A stretch of DNA of 18,414 nucleotides from JBLMZH01 sp050258715 (GCA_050258715.1 JBLMZH010000071.1:1-18414), one strand, 5' to 3'; shown: positions 5,959-13,877, numbered from the stretch's first letter. The notes: a model not told the origin generated them from the letters alone. Numbers and translations are program-made.

Positions 5959-7413
5959 ATGAAAAAAACTTTTGAAAAGAAAGATCTGACCAAGAAGTCG
6001 GAAAATCTATCCGAGTGGTATCAGGACGTTGTGACTAAGGCGGGTCTGGCCGACTACTCGGATGTTAAGGGAAGCATTGTCATCCGTCCTTACGCTTACG
6101 CCATTTGGGAAACGGTCCAGTCGGTTTTGGATTCGTGGTTTAAGGAAGCTGGAATTAAAAATTGCTATTTCCCGTTGCTCATTCCGATCTCGCTCGTTCA
6201 AAAAGAAAAAGATCATCTTAAGGGTTTTTCACCGGAACTCGCCATCGTTGATTATGCCGGCGGCGAAAAACTGGCCGAGCCTCTGGTTGTCCGCCCGACT
6301 TCGGAAACCATAATGTACAAAAGCTTTGCCGACTGGATTCAAAGCTACCGCGATTTGCCGCTCTTGATCAACCAGTGGTGCAACATCGTGCGCTGGGAAA
6401 AACGGACCTACCCCTTCCTTCGGACTTCGGAATTTTTGTGGCAAGAGGGACATACGGCCCATGCCACGCCCGAAGAAGCGGAACAGATGACCTTGGACGC
6501 TTTAGCTTGGTATAAACGCTTCTATGAAGAAGTGTTTGCGATTTCGCTTTATGCCGGGCTTAAAAGCCAGGGCGAAACTTTTGCCGGGGCTGACCACACT
6601 TATGCCATTGAAACGGTCATGCCGGACGGCAAAGCTCTCCAGTCAGCCACTTCCCATAATTTAAGCGACCATTTTTCCAAGGTTTTTGATATTGAATTTC
6701 TGGACGAAAAAGGCAAGAAGCAGCACCCTTACCAGACGTCCTGGGGTTTTTCGACCCGCTCCATCGGGGCATTGGTTTTAACCCACGGCGATGATTTTGG
6801 CCTGATCATGCCTCCCAAGGCCGCGCCGGTGCAGGTCATCATTCTGCCCGTGGCGGTCAAGGACGAAGCGGCCAATAAAAAAATCCTTGATTATGCCGAA
6901 GAGGTTAAAAAATTATTGAAAGGCAAATTCCGGGTGGAGTTGGACGCGGAGTCAAAATCAAGTTTGGGTTTCCGGATTAACCGCTGGGAGCTGCAGGGCG
7001 TGCCCTTAAGACTTGAGATCGGACCGAAGGAACTGGAAAACAAGAGCCTGAGGTTTGCCCGCCGCGATAATTTTGAGAAAGGGGACATCAAGTTTTCAGC
7101 TGCCGTGTCAGAAGTTTCGAAACTCTTGGACGAGATTCAAGCCTTCCTTTATGATCGATCGGATAAGCTCAAAAAAGACCTGACCAAGTCAGCTGATAAT
7201 TTCGAGGACTTTAGGAAGATCATGGCCACGAAAAAGAGCTTTATCAGGGTTAAATGGTGCGAACGGGCGGAATGCGAACAGGCCGTGAAAGAGCAGACCA
7301 AGGCCACGCCCCGCGTTCTTGAACTGCAAAACCTCAATAAGCGCGGAAAAGGCAAGTGCTTCGCCTGTGGACAAGAAGCTGACCGCGAATGGCTTTTTGC
7401 CCAGAGCTATTAA
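5959..7413 (+). CDS. proS: Prolyl-tRNA synthetase, archaeal/eukaryotic type (ProS type 3)
   Basis: This class II synthetase charges tRNA-Pro with proline. The 484-residue sequence lacks the large editing insertion of the usual bacterial enzyme. Visible are the TXE loop RPTSET (112-117), motif 2 from RWEKRTYPFLRTSEFLWQEG (145-164), QSATSHNLSDHF (228-239) and motif 3 WGFSTRSIGALVLTHGDD (262-279). An anticodon-binding domain follows (about 288-395), then a C-terminal zinc domain with Cys434, Cys439, Cys467 and Cys470 and a terminal tyrosine (Tyr484). The zinc domain and final Tyr are hallmarks of the archaeal-like form, which some bacteria also use. It starts 4 bases after rseP, so the two are co-transcribed. 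No terminator is evident before the next promoter. Confidence 0.96.
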   Translation: MKKTFEKKDLTKKSENLSEWYQDVVTKAGLADYSDVKGSIVIRPYAYAIWETVQSVLDSWFKEAGIKNCYFPLLIPISLVQKEKDHLKGFSPELAIVDYAGGEKLAEPLVVRPTSETIMYKSFADWIQSYRDLPLLINQWCNIVRWEKRTYPFLRTSEFLWQEGHTAHATPEEAEQMTLDALAWYKRFYEEVFAISLYAGLKSQGETFAGADHTYAIETVMPDGKALQSATSHNLSDHFSKVFDIEFLDEKGKKQHPYQTSWGFSTRSIGALVLTHGDDFGLIMPPKAAPVQVIILPVAVKDEAANKKILDYAEEVKKLLKGKFRVELDAESKSSLGFRINRWELQGVPLRLEIGPKELENKSLRFARRDNFEKGDIKFSAAVSEVSKLLDEIQAFLYDRSDKLKKDLTKSADNFEDFRKIMATKKSFIRVKWCERAECEQAVKEQTKATPRVLELQNLNKRGKGKCFACGQEADREWLFAQSY

Positions 7414-7424
7414 GGGTTTGTTAA

Positions 7425-7453
7425 TTTACAAATCGCTAAATTTCTAATAGAAT
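7425..7453 (+). promoter_or_regulatory. Sigma70-type promoter of the mreB2-mreC-mreD-mrdA operon
   Basis: TTTACA (7425-7430) and TAGAAT (7448-7453) are separated by 17 bases, each one mismatch from consensus. The predicted start is about 7460, which coincides with the left end of the long palindrome at 7459. The leader to the mreB2 ATG would be about 215 bases. Confidence 0.65.
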
Positions 7454-7458
7454 TGAAC

Positions 7459-7627
7459 TAAGTAACCTCTGAGAAATTAATTTTGATGGCGAAATTGCAG
7501 AATTTCGAGCGAAAACTTTGAAGGGAAACGAAGGCGTATTCGGGTGAATACGGCGAGTTTCCTCTGAAAGGTTTGCAGCCGAAATTCTGCAATTGCAGAC
7601 CAAAAGTGATTTTTCAGAGGTTACTTA
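7459..7627 (+). repeat. 169-base near-perfect palindrome (giant hairpin) in the mreB2 leader
   Basis: The ends form a perfect 14-base inverted repeat, TAAGTAACCTCTGA (7459-7472) with TCAGAGGTTACTTA (7614-7627). An inner 15-base perfect stem pairs 7493-7507 (AATTGCAGAATTTCG) with 7580-7594. The tip is GTATTC-GGGT-GAATAC (7536-7551). Intervening segments pair imperfectly. It fills most of the proS-mreB2 gap and has no coding potential I can recognise. The terminal TA on both sides could be a mariner/IS630-type target duplication, which would suit a transposase-less miniature element. Alternatively, since the predicted transcription start sits on its edge, it is a structured 5' leader of the rod-shape operon. 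No T-run follows on the plus strand, so it is not an ordinary terminator. Confidence 0.8.
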
Positions 7628-7674
7628 AAAAATAAAAACCAAATCCCTTCCTGCTCCTAAACAAAGGAAGAAAA

Positions 7675-8733
7675 ATGGCGCTTCTAGACTTCGTCTACGA
7701 TAAATTTTCAAAGGACATTGGAATCGATTTGGGTACAGCGAATACCCTTGTTTATGTTAAAAGCAAGGGTATTGCTATTAATGAGCCTTCCGTTGTAGCA
7801 ATCAACCAAAAAACCAAGCAAATTTTGGCTATTGGCGAAGAGGCCAAGCGTATGGTCGGGCGGACCCCGGCCCATATTGTGGCGCACAGGCCGTTGACCG
7901 ACGGCGTTATTTCCGATTTCGAGGTCACGGAACAGATGCTCAAATATTTCATTGAAAAGATCAACCAGCCGGCTCTGGGATTTTTGTCGCGGCCGCGGGT
8001 CGTTATCGGCATTCCTTCCGGAGTGACGGAAGTGGAGAAGCGCGCGGTGCAGGACGCCACGCTTAACGCCGGGGCCAGGGAAGCGTTTTTGATTGAAGAA
8101 CCCATGGCCGCCGCCATCGGGGCCAGGCTTCCGGTGCAGGACCCTTCAGGCTCGTTCATCGTCGACATTGGCGGCGGGACTTCCGAGATTGCCGTCATCT
8201 CTTTAGGCGGAATTGTAGTTTCAAAGAGCATTCGGGTTGCCGGCGATGAAATGAACGAAAATATCATTCAGTTTGCCCGCGACGAGTATAATCTTCTTTT
8301 GGGCGAGCGCACGGCCGAGGACGTGAAAATTCGGATCGGGTCGGCCTATCCGAGCAAGGAAAAACTCAAAGCTCAGATTCGCGGCCGCGATTTGGTGTCG
8401 GGATTGCCCAAGGAAGTGACGGTCACCGATGAGCAGATCAGAAAAGCTTTGGCCCGTTCGGTAAAAACCATCGTTAACAATATTAAAATGGCCGTGGAGG
8501 AAACGCCGCCCGAACTAATCTCCGATATCATGGAGCGCGGCATTACTTTGGCCGGGGGCGGGGCGCTGCTTAAGGGCTTGGATAAACTTATTCATGAAGA
8601 AACTCAGATGCCCGTGACCATCACCGATGATCCTTTGACCGCGGTTGTGCGCGGAACCGGCATTGTGCTCGAAGACTTGCCCACCCTTCGGGACGTTTTG
8701 GTGCTTACGGAATTCGAGCAGATCTCAAGGTAA
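7675..8733 (+). CDS. mreB: Rod shape-determining protein MreB, paralogue 2 (operon copy)
   Basis: MreB actin of 352 residues, first gene of a classical mre operon. It begins with an amphipathic helix, MALLDFVYDKFSKD, of the kind that binds the membrane. Then come phosphate loop IGIDLGTANTLV (15-26), a hydrophobic membrane-contact loop ALGFLSRP (100-107), the canonical IEEPMAAAIGA (140-150), DIGGGTSE (164-171) and LAGGGALL near the C-terminus. Unlike paralogue 1, all active-site segments match the family norm, so this is the likely main cytoskeletal MreB, which organises MreC, MreD, the PBP2 encoded downstream and probably an unlinked RodA. The start at 7675 is supported by a good ribosome binding site, AAGGA (7664-7668), 6 bases upstream. 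Expression is probably governed by the promoter and the giant hairpin in the leader. Confidence 0.97.
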   Translation: MALLDFVYDKFSKDIGIDLGTANTLVYVKSKGIAINEPSVVAINQKTKQILAIGEEAKRMVGRTPAHIVAHRPLTDGVISDFEVTEQMLKYFIEKINQPALGFLSRPRVVIGIPSGVTEVEKRAVQDATLNAGAREAFLIEEPMAAAIGARLPVQDPSGSFIVDIGGGTSEIAVISLGGIVVSKSIRVAGDEMNENIIQFARDEYNLLLGERTAEDVKIRIGSAYPSKEKLKAQIRGRDLVSGLPKEVTVTDEQIRKALARSVKTIVNNIKMAVEETPPELISDIMERGITLAGGGALLKGLDKLIHEETQMPVTITDDPLTAVVRGTGIVLEDLPTLRDVLVLTEFEQISR

Positions 8734-8784
8734 GTTTTTTGAGGTACAATTTTTGCGGACAACCAAAAACAAATCGATTTAATT

Positions 8785-9585
8785 ATGCGCTTCATCTATT
8801 CAAAAAATTTCGTCCGGCTGTTCGTAATTTTCCTGCTGATTGCAGGTTTTATTATCGGTGACAAGCTCGGAGCTCTGAATTTCGTGAAAGAGCAATTTTT
8901 CAGAATTTATACGCCATCGCTTCGGACGGTCAGCGCGGTCACGGGCCGCACCAGGGATTTTTTCAAAGCCATCGTCGTAATCCAGAAGCTGGCCTCGGAA
9001 AACGCCCAGCTTAATCAAAGAATTGACGAGCTGTCATTCGAGAATGCCAGGCTGAAACAGGCGCGACAGGAAAATATCACGCTGCGCAAGTCTTTGAATT
9101 TGAGCGTGCCGGGGGAATATTCGTCGGTCGCGGTCGAGGTTACATTTCTTGATCCCACGGGATTCAGCCGAACCATCAGCATCAACAAGGGCGACAGCGA
9201 GGGGATTAGGGTCGGCCAGGCCGTGGCAGTGGCGCCCGGGCTTTTGGTCGGGCGCGTGACCAAAACCTACACCCACAATTCGGAAGTAACCCTTATTACT
9301 GACCCGGGAATTTTGATCAATGCTGAAGTGTCTGATACGGGCGCGCGCGGTTTGGTCAGGGGCGAGCACGGACTGGGCCTGGCTTTTGAGCTGGTCACCC
9401 AAAACGAGGTTATCAAAACCGGGGATCAGGTCGTGACTTCGGGGCTTGGATCGGACTTTCCTCCCGGACTTTTGATCGGCGAGATCGTGGGGATTAAGTC
9501 GTCCGCCTCGGAACTGTTCCAAAAAGCCTATGTTTCGCCAGCCGCTGAATTGAGAAATTTAAGATTCCTTTACGTCATCCAATGA
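8785..9585 (+). CDS. mreC: Rod shape-determining protein MreC
   Basis: MreC links the MreB cytoskeleton to periplasmic or outer-face PBP2 and activates it. The 266 residues show a short cytoplasmic N-terminus, one TM segment (about 9-27), a coiled coil (about 62-106, with QKLASENAQLNQRIDELSFE) and the double beta-barrel domain with VEVTFLDPTGFSRTISINKG, VGQAVAVAPGLLVGRV and GDQVVTSGLGSDFPPGLLIG, all typical of the family. The ATG at 8785 lies 51 bases after mreB2 and has no obvious Shine-Dalgarno. The 3' end overlaps mreD by 4 bases (ATGA), indicating translational coupling. Confidence 0.95.
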   Translation: MRFIYSKNFVRLFVIFLLIAGFIIGDKLGALNFVKEQFFRIYTPSLRTVSAVTGRTRDFFKAIVVIQKLASENAQLNQRIDELSFENARLKQARQENITLRKSLNLSVPGEYSSVAVEVTFLDPTGFSRTISINKGDSEGIRVGQAVAVAPGLLVGRVTKTYTHNSEVTLITDPGILINAEVSDTGARGLVRGEHGLGLAFELVTQNEVIKTGDQVVTSGLGSDFPPGLLIGEIVGIKSSASELFQKAYVSPAAELRNLRFLYVIQ

Positions 9586-10106
9586 GATATCTGCTTTGGA
9601 TAATCGCCATTGTCGTGCTTTTGGTCCTCAACAACGGAATCTTCGGAGTCTTTCATTTTTCGCTTATCCCTCCGATCGCCCTGCTTCCGCTTGTGGCCGC
9701 AGCCGTCGTCGCCGAGGACCGGCCCAAGGTTTGGCTGCTTGCGGTCGTGAGCGGAATCCTGCTTGATTTTGTCTCGGGGTTGCCGGACGGTATTATGCTT
9801 TTAAGCATTATCATTTCCGTTGGGTTTCTAATGCTTCTCAAGTCGATGTTTTTAAGAAAGGAGCAGCATTTTTTGTTCGTCTACGCCGCAACGGGACTCA
9901 TGAGTTTAGTATTTTTTCTGCTTATTCTTTCAATAAACCAGCTGTTTATCTTGCTCGGGCTTTCAGTCAGCAGGCTGGAAACGACCTATCTTTTAGGTAT
10001 AAATCTGGTCTGGTTTGTCGTCCTTAATATCATTGTTGCCTTTCCCGTGCTTTATTATTACCACTTCATTGATTCCTTGGCCCGTAAACTGCCAAAAACT
10101 TCATGA
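9582..10106 (+). CDS. mreD: Rod shape-determining protein MreD
   Basis: A 174-residue integral membrane protein with about five hydrophobic segments (roughly residues 3-23, 28-44, 50-86, 95-127 and 138-162). The sequence is weakly conserved, as usual for MreD, but VVAAAVVAEDRPKVWLLAVV and SGILLDFVSGLPDG match the family's acidic loop and LD-x(3)-G-x-P-x-G type motif. Position between mreC and mrdA, with ATGA overlaps on both sides, makes the assignment secure. It works with MreC in the elongasome of the cytoplasmic membrane. Confidence 0.9.
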   Translation: MRYLLWIIAIVVLLVLNNGIFGVFHFSLIPPIALLPLVAAAVVAEDRPKVWLLAVVSGILLDFVSGLPDGIMLLSIIISVGFLMLLKSMFLRKEQHFLFVYAATGLMSLVFFLLILSINQLFILLGLSVSRLETTYLLGINLVWFVVLNIIVAFPVLYYYHFIDSLARKLPKTS

Positions 10107-12031
10107 TGAATCCTTTCGAATATTCAGGAACCAAGCGAAGAACCAGGCAAAGCCTGGAACTTGGCATTGAAGAAACGATCCAGGGTGAGGATGCGGGCCA
10201 CGGCAGCCTGGATGACGAACGCATGCTCATCAACTCCCGAAGAGTGATTGCTCTGCTGCTTTTGGCATTTTTTGTGCTCTTGGGCCGGATTTATTTTTTG
10301 CAGATCGGCCGCGGCGAAATGTATCGCGGCATCGCGGAAGGCAATAAGTCCAGAATCCAATATCTTTTGGCCCCTCGCGGCCTGATTTTAGACAGCCAGG
10401 GCAAAGTCATTGCCGGCAACATTCCCAGCTTTGAGTTGGTGGCTATTCCCGCTGACCTTCCCAAAGAGGAAGGCGACCTGAGGACCAAGATCGGGCAGCT
10501 GGCTGTCATTACCGGAAAAGATCCGCAGGAATTTTTGGACAAGATCGCAAAAATGGACCGGAAGACTTTCATGGCCCAGACTCTGGCCGAAAATTTGCCC
10601 AAGGACCAGGCTTTGACCATCATCGGCAAGGGCGTTGAGTTCACGGGATTTGCCGTGCAGAACAATGCTATTCGCGACTACAAGGACCCGCTGGTTTTTT
10701 CCCATTTGGTCGGGTATACGGGAAAAATCAACGACGATGAAATGAAAGAGGTTGCAGGCAAAAATTATTTGCTCAACGACTATATCGGCAAGACCGGGCT
10801 GGAACAGGTCTATGAGGATTATTTGCGCGGCACTCCGGGGCAGAAACCGTCGGAAATCGACGCTCAGGGAAAGTTCAAAAAAAATCTGCCGGAAATCCCG
10901 GCAATTCCCGGCAAGAATATCAAGCTTAATATTGATTATGATCTGCAAAAAGTTCTGTACGACAGCTTGATGAAGGTCATGGACAAATATAAAAAGACCA
11001 AAGCCGCGGCTGTGGCCACCAATCCTAAAACCGGCCAGGTTTTGGCTTTCATTTCGCTGCCGGGTTTTGACACGAACCAGTTTGCGCGGGGCATTTCCCA
11101 GGACGAATATAAAGCACTTTCTGAAGACAAAAGCATCCCTATGCTTAATCGGGCGATTTCGGGAACTTATCCGCCCGGCTCCACGGTCAAACCGATGCTC
11201 GCGATAGCCGGGCTGACTGAGGGAGTCATTACTCCAACCACTAAGATCCTTGACGACGGCGTGATCCGGGTCGGCAGTTTTTCTTTCTACGGTTATGCCC
11301 GCGGAGGACTGGGATTGATGGATGTCTATTCAGCCATCGCCCGCTCGTCCGACATATTTTTCTACACGGTCGGAGGCGGCAGCGCCAAGAGCGTGGTCAA
11401 GGACGGACTTGGGCCGGAAAGACTGGCTGAGTGGTATAGAAAATTTCATCTTGGGTCAACTCTCGGCATTGATCTTCCCCAGGAGAAGCCCGGATTGGTG
11501 CCGGATCCTGATTGGAAGAAAAAAACCACCGGCGAAGGCTGGTATCTTGGAAACACGTATCATATTTCGATCGGGCAGGGTGATCTTTTAGTCACACCGC
11601 TTCAGGTGAACAGCTGGACTGCGACCATTGCCAATGGCGGCAAAATTATGCAGCCGAGGATTTTGGATGAAGTTTCTGACAGCTCGGGCAAGGTTTATCT
11701 GAAGTCCGAACCCAAAGTGCTCCAGGAAAATTTTTTGGATCCGAAGTGGGTCAAGGTTGTCCAGGATGGCATGCGCCAAACCGTGACCGCTGGCAGCGCC
11801 CCGTCGCTTAAAACCTTGCCGATCCCGGTTTCCGGCAAAACCGGAACCGCGCAATTCCTCAACAAAAACCTGACCGCCACCCACGCCTGGTTTACTTCCT
11901 ACGCGCCGAGCGACGACCCTCAGATAGCGCTTACGGTTATGGTCGAAGAGGGTGGCGAGGGCTCGACTGTTTCAGTGCCTGTGGCCAGGGACGTCTACGC
12001 CTGGTGGGCGGAAAATCGGTATAAAAAATAA
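10103..12031 (+). CDS. mrdA: Penicillin-binding protein 2 (elongation-specific transpeptidase)
   Basis: Class B PBP that cross-links new peptidoglycan during cell elongation. The 642 residues show a cytoplasmic N-terminus of about 46 residues, a single TM (about 47-67) and the dimerisation/pedestal domain (PRGLILDSQGKVIAGN at 91-106, YIGKTGLEQVYEDYLRGTPG at 227-246). The transpeptidase domain follows, with the catalytic serine motif STVK (360-363), SSD (415-417) as the second motif and KTG (579-581). GVI-type loops and the ISIGQGDLLVTPLQ segment (488-501) are typical of PBP2/PBP3 proteins. The gene overlaps the mreD stop as ATGATG, so start 10103 or 10106 is possible. Its natural partner RodA, often the next gene, is absent here: greA follows under its own promoter. 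Confidence 0.96.
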   Translation: MMNPFEYSGTKRRTRQSLELGIEETIQGEDAGHGSLDDERMLINSRRVIALLLLAFFVLLGRIYFLQIGRGEMYRGIAEGNKSRIQYLLAPRGLILDSQGKVIAGNIPSFELVAIPADLPKEEGDLRTKIGQLAVITGKDPQEFLDKIAKMDRKTFMAQTLAENLPKDQALTIIGKGVEFTGFAVQNNAIRDYKDPLVFSHLVGYTGKINDDEMKEVAGKNYLLNDYIGKTGLEQVYEDYLRGTPGQKPSEIDAQGKFKKNLPEIPAIPGKNIKLNIDYDLQKVLYDSLMKVMDKYKKTKAAAVATNPKTGQVLAFISLPGFDTNQFARGISQDEYKALSEDKSIPMLNRAISGTYPPGSTVKPMLAIAGLTEGVITPTTKILDDGVIRVGSFSFYGYARGGLGLMDVYSAIARSSDIFFYTVGGGSAKSVVKDGLGPERLAEWYRKFHLGSTLGIDLPQEKPGLVPDPDWKKKTTGEGWYLGNTYHISIGQGDLLVTPLQVNSWTATIANGGKIMQPRILDEVSDSSGKVYLKSEPKVLQENFLDPKWVKVVQDGMRQTVTAGSAPSLKTLPIPVSGKTGTAQFLNKNLTATHAWFTSYAPSDDPQIALTVMVEEGGEGSTVSVPVARDVYAWWAENRYKK

Positions 12032-12103
12032 CGACGCGGTTTTAGCCGCCGCTGTGGATAACTTCTAATTTTTGGTAGGAAATATTTTTTGAACCTAAGT
12101 CGG

Positions 12104-12132
12104 TTGACAATGCGTAATTATTGTCCTAGTAT
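12104..12132 (+). promoter_or_regulatory. Sigma70-type promoter of greA
   Basis: A perfect TTGACA (12104-12109) and TAGTAT (12127-12132) are 17 bases apart. The expected start is about 12139, giving a leader of about 58 bases before the greA ATG. This separates greA from the mre operon. Confidence 0.65.
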
Positions 12133-12196
12133 TCTTCCGTAATTGAGGACTCGTCACTCACACGGGTTCTTTTATTAAAGTTTTTAAGCCCAAGCA

Positions 12197-12658
12197 ATGA
12201 ATAAAAAAGTTTTGCTGACCAAGGACGGTTTAGAAAGGCTCCAGAGCGAGCTTAAGGATCTTAAAGACGACAGGCGGCGCGAAGTCATCGAACGCATTCA
12301 GGAAGCCATATCGCACGGCGATCTTTCAGAGAATGCCGATTACGCCCAGGCAAAGGAAGAACAGGCTTTTATCGAAGGCCGCATCCAGGAGATCGAGGAT
12401 ATGATCAAGAACGCCGAGATCATTTCTCAAAACGGGAACCACCATTCCGTCTCGATCGGATCGACAGTGACAGTGGCCGTGAACGGCAAAGAGGCCAAAT
12501 ATACGATCGTCGGCTCCAACGAGGCCAATCCGGCCGGTGGCAAAATTTCAAACGAGTCGCTGGTCGGCAGAACCCTTTTGGGATCAAAGACCGGACAGAA
12601 GGTTATTGTTGAAACTGCAGCTGGCAAAACCTTGTACGAGATCGTTTCGATCGAGTAG
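12197..12658 (+). CDS. greA: Transcription elongation factor GreA
   Basis: GreA enters the RNA polymerase secondary channel and triggers cleavage of backtracked RNA. The length of 153 residues is close to the usual 158. The N-terminal coiled-coil hairpin carries the signature tip DLSENADY (42-49) with the acidic residues Asp42 and Glu45 that hold the catalytic magnesium. QAKEEQAFIEGRIQEIEDMI and the C-terminal FKBP-like globular domain (SIGSTVTVAV, GRTLLGSKTGQKVIVE) complete the fold. Transcribed alone: promoter at 12104-12132 upstream, bidirectional terminator 24 bases downstream. The ribosome binding site is weak. Confidence 0.97.
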   Translation: MNKKVLLTKDGLERLQSELKDLKDDRRREVIERIQEAISHGDLSENADYAQAKEEQAFIEGRIQEIEDMIKNAEIISQNGNHHSVSIGSTVTVAVNGKEAKYTIVGSNEANPAGGKISNESLVGRTLLGSKTGQKVIVETAAGKTLYEIVSIE

Positions 12659-12682
12659 CGAGCAAAATTATTTTCGATAAAA

Positions 12683-12708
12683 AAATCCAGCCCTTAAGGG
12701 CTGGATTT
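12683..12708. terminator. Bidirectional intrinsic terminator between greA and the VKOR gene
   Basis: AAATCCAGCCC (12683-12693) and GGGCTGGATTT (12698-12708) form a perfect 11-base-pair stem around TTAA. On the minus strand the stem is followed by seven T (complement of the A-run 12679-12685), a classical terminator for the dsbA-VKOR transcript. On the plus strand ATTTAAGTTT follows, weaker, but adequate to end greA. Confidence 0.9.
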
Positions 12709-12717
12709 AAGTTTGAC

Positions 12718-13134
12718 TCAAATCTGGACTGGTCTTTTCGGCTTCAGATTCAAATAACCCAGAAGGATAACCAGCAGGGTGGTGGTCAGGGCCGATCCCA
12801 TGCAGTAAAGGCAAATCGAGTGAATGACCGCGATCTGCAAGTAAACGAAATAGGCCGAAAACAGGATGCCAAGCAAAACTCCGGCCATTCCCAACTTGAG
12901 GTAAGTGCGGTTTTGGGTCTGAAGGAACAGCAAGGCCAGGACCAGGACTACCAAGTAGTAGAGAACTCCGATGTAGGCCAAGGGGATGCCTGCCATGACC
13001 GAATACTTGCTGGTGAGGACAATTTCACAGCCGGAAGTGGTGCAGGGTACGTCGCTTCCCGTAAAGTGTTTAATCGCAAGGTAGGATGAATCCAAAAAAC
13101 CCAGGAAGGCTAAGATCGGCCAAAGATATTTCAC
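12718..13134 (-). CDS. Vitamin K epoxide reductase (VKOR) family disulfide-generating membrane protein
   Basis: VKOR homologues reoxidise DsbA-like proteins and pass electrons to quinones, replacing DsbB. The protein has four TM segments. It has the family's two cysteine pairs: PCTTSGC in the external loop (Cys31 and Cys36) and the catalytic CLYC (Cys108, Cys111), followed by MGSALTTTLLV. FLGFLDSSYLAIKH in TM1 is also typical. It lacks the fused thioredoxin domain found in some VKORs; the separate DsbA encoded immediately upstream would be its partner. I prefer GTG at 13134 (138 residues, 4 bases after the dsbA stop). An in-frame TTG at 13161 would add 9 residues and overlap dsbA by 23 bases. 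Neither has a clear ribosome binding site. Confidence 0.9.
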   Translation of the reverse strand: MKYLWPILAFLGFLDSSYLAIKHFTGSDVPCTTSGCEIVLTSKYSVMAGIPLAYIGVLYYLVVLVLALLFLQTQNRTYLKLGMAGVLLGILFSAYFVYLQIAVIHSICLYCMGSALTTTLLVILLGYLNLKPKRPVQI

Positions 13135-13138
13135 GTTT

Positions 13139-13813
13139 TTATTTGTTAAGTTCTGCGTCAATCATGGCTTTGAACCCCTCGTAGTCAGGAGGAACAGCGA
13201 CTTTTTTATCATTGATAAAAAAGGTCGGGGTGGAATTAAGGCCCATTTTGGTGGCTTCATCCAAATCGCTTTGAACCTTGTCCTTGATCGATTTGTTGTT
13301 CATGTCGCTAGTGAATTTGGCAGTATCGAGGTTCAAGCTTTTGGCGTACTCCAAGAACATCGGTTTTGGGTCCTGAAGTGCCGACCATTCGGCTTGTTTT
13401 GAAAACAAGACGTGCTCCATGTCAAAAAATTTGCCTTGCTGGCCCGCAGCTTCAGCTGCATACGAGGCGGCCAAAGAATTCTTATGGATGCTGACTAAAG
13501 GAAAATTGCGGTAGACGAACTGCATCTTGTCGCCCTCGTCCTGAATCAGCCTGTCGACGTAAGCGGAATACGCGGCGCAGGCAGGACACTGAAAGTCGCT
13601 GTACTCGACCAGTTTGACCTTGGCGTTGTCCGGCCCGATCTTGTAATCCTGAACGGTGATATTGCTGCCAAGCACGGCTCCCTTGTCTGACTGGCTGAGT
13701 TTATAAATGCCGAAGAACGATCCGCCCAAAACAATTATTGTGCCAACCCAAGTCATTATCTTGCGGTTCCTTTGCGATTTTCTTTCTTGCTGCGAGAGAT
13801 ATTGATTGTCCAT
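13139..13813 (-). CDS. Membrane-anchored DsbA-family thiol oxidoreductase (thioredoxin fold)
   Basis: This 224-residue protein has a cytoplasmic basic N-terminus and one uncleaved-looking TM segment (about 19-37), then a thioredoxin-fold domain outside the membrane. Active site is CPAC (Cys76-Cys79) in VEYSDFQCPAC. The cis-proline loop is STPTFFI (194-200, Pro196). The helical insertion between them (AASYAAEAAGQQGKFFDMEH) is typical of the DsbA/BdbD/Com1 type. It likely inserts disulfide bonds into exported proteins and is recharged by the VKOR encoded just downstream on the same transcript. Transcription is from a strong promoter at 13878-13906, with a leader of about 58 bases. No strong Shine-Dalgarno precedes the ATG at 13813. 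Confidence 0.93.
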   Translation of the reverse strand: MDNQYLSQQERKSQRNRKIMTWVGTIIVLGGSFFGIYKLSQSDKGAVLGSNITVQDYKIGPDNAKVKLVEYSDFQCPACAAYSAYVDRLIQDEGDKMQFVYRNFPLVSIHKNSLAASYAAEAAGQQGKFFDMEHVLFSKQAEWSALQDPKPMFLEYAKSLNLDTAKFTSDMNNKSIKDKVQSDLDEATKMGLNSTPTFFINDKKVAVPPDYEGFKAMIDAELNK

Positions 13814-13877
13814 GGTTTCAAATTTAATGCTCGACTTAAATGTTAACTGACAAATATAAATGATTCAAGAATGTCTT

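Noticed and set aside
8741..8750. TACAAT as a promoter for mreC
   Set aside because: No -35 hexamer is found at 16-18 bases upstream and there is no extended -10; mreC is more simply read through from mreB2.
12036..12050. GCGG...CCGC hairpin after mrdA as a terminator
   Set aside because: The stem is only 4-5 base pairs and no T-run follows it directly.
12137..12175. Hairpin plus TTCTTTTATT in the greA leader as an attenuator
   Set aside because: The pairing (CCGT with ACGG and GAG with CTC) is short and interrupted, so it is not convincing by eye.
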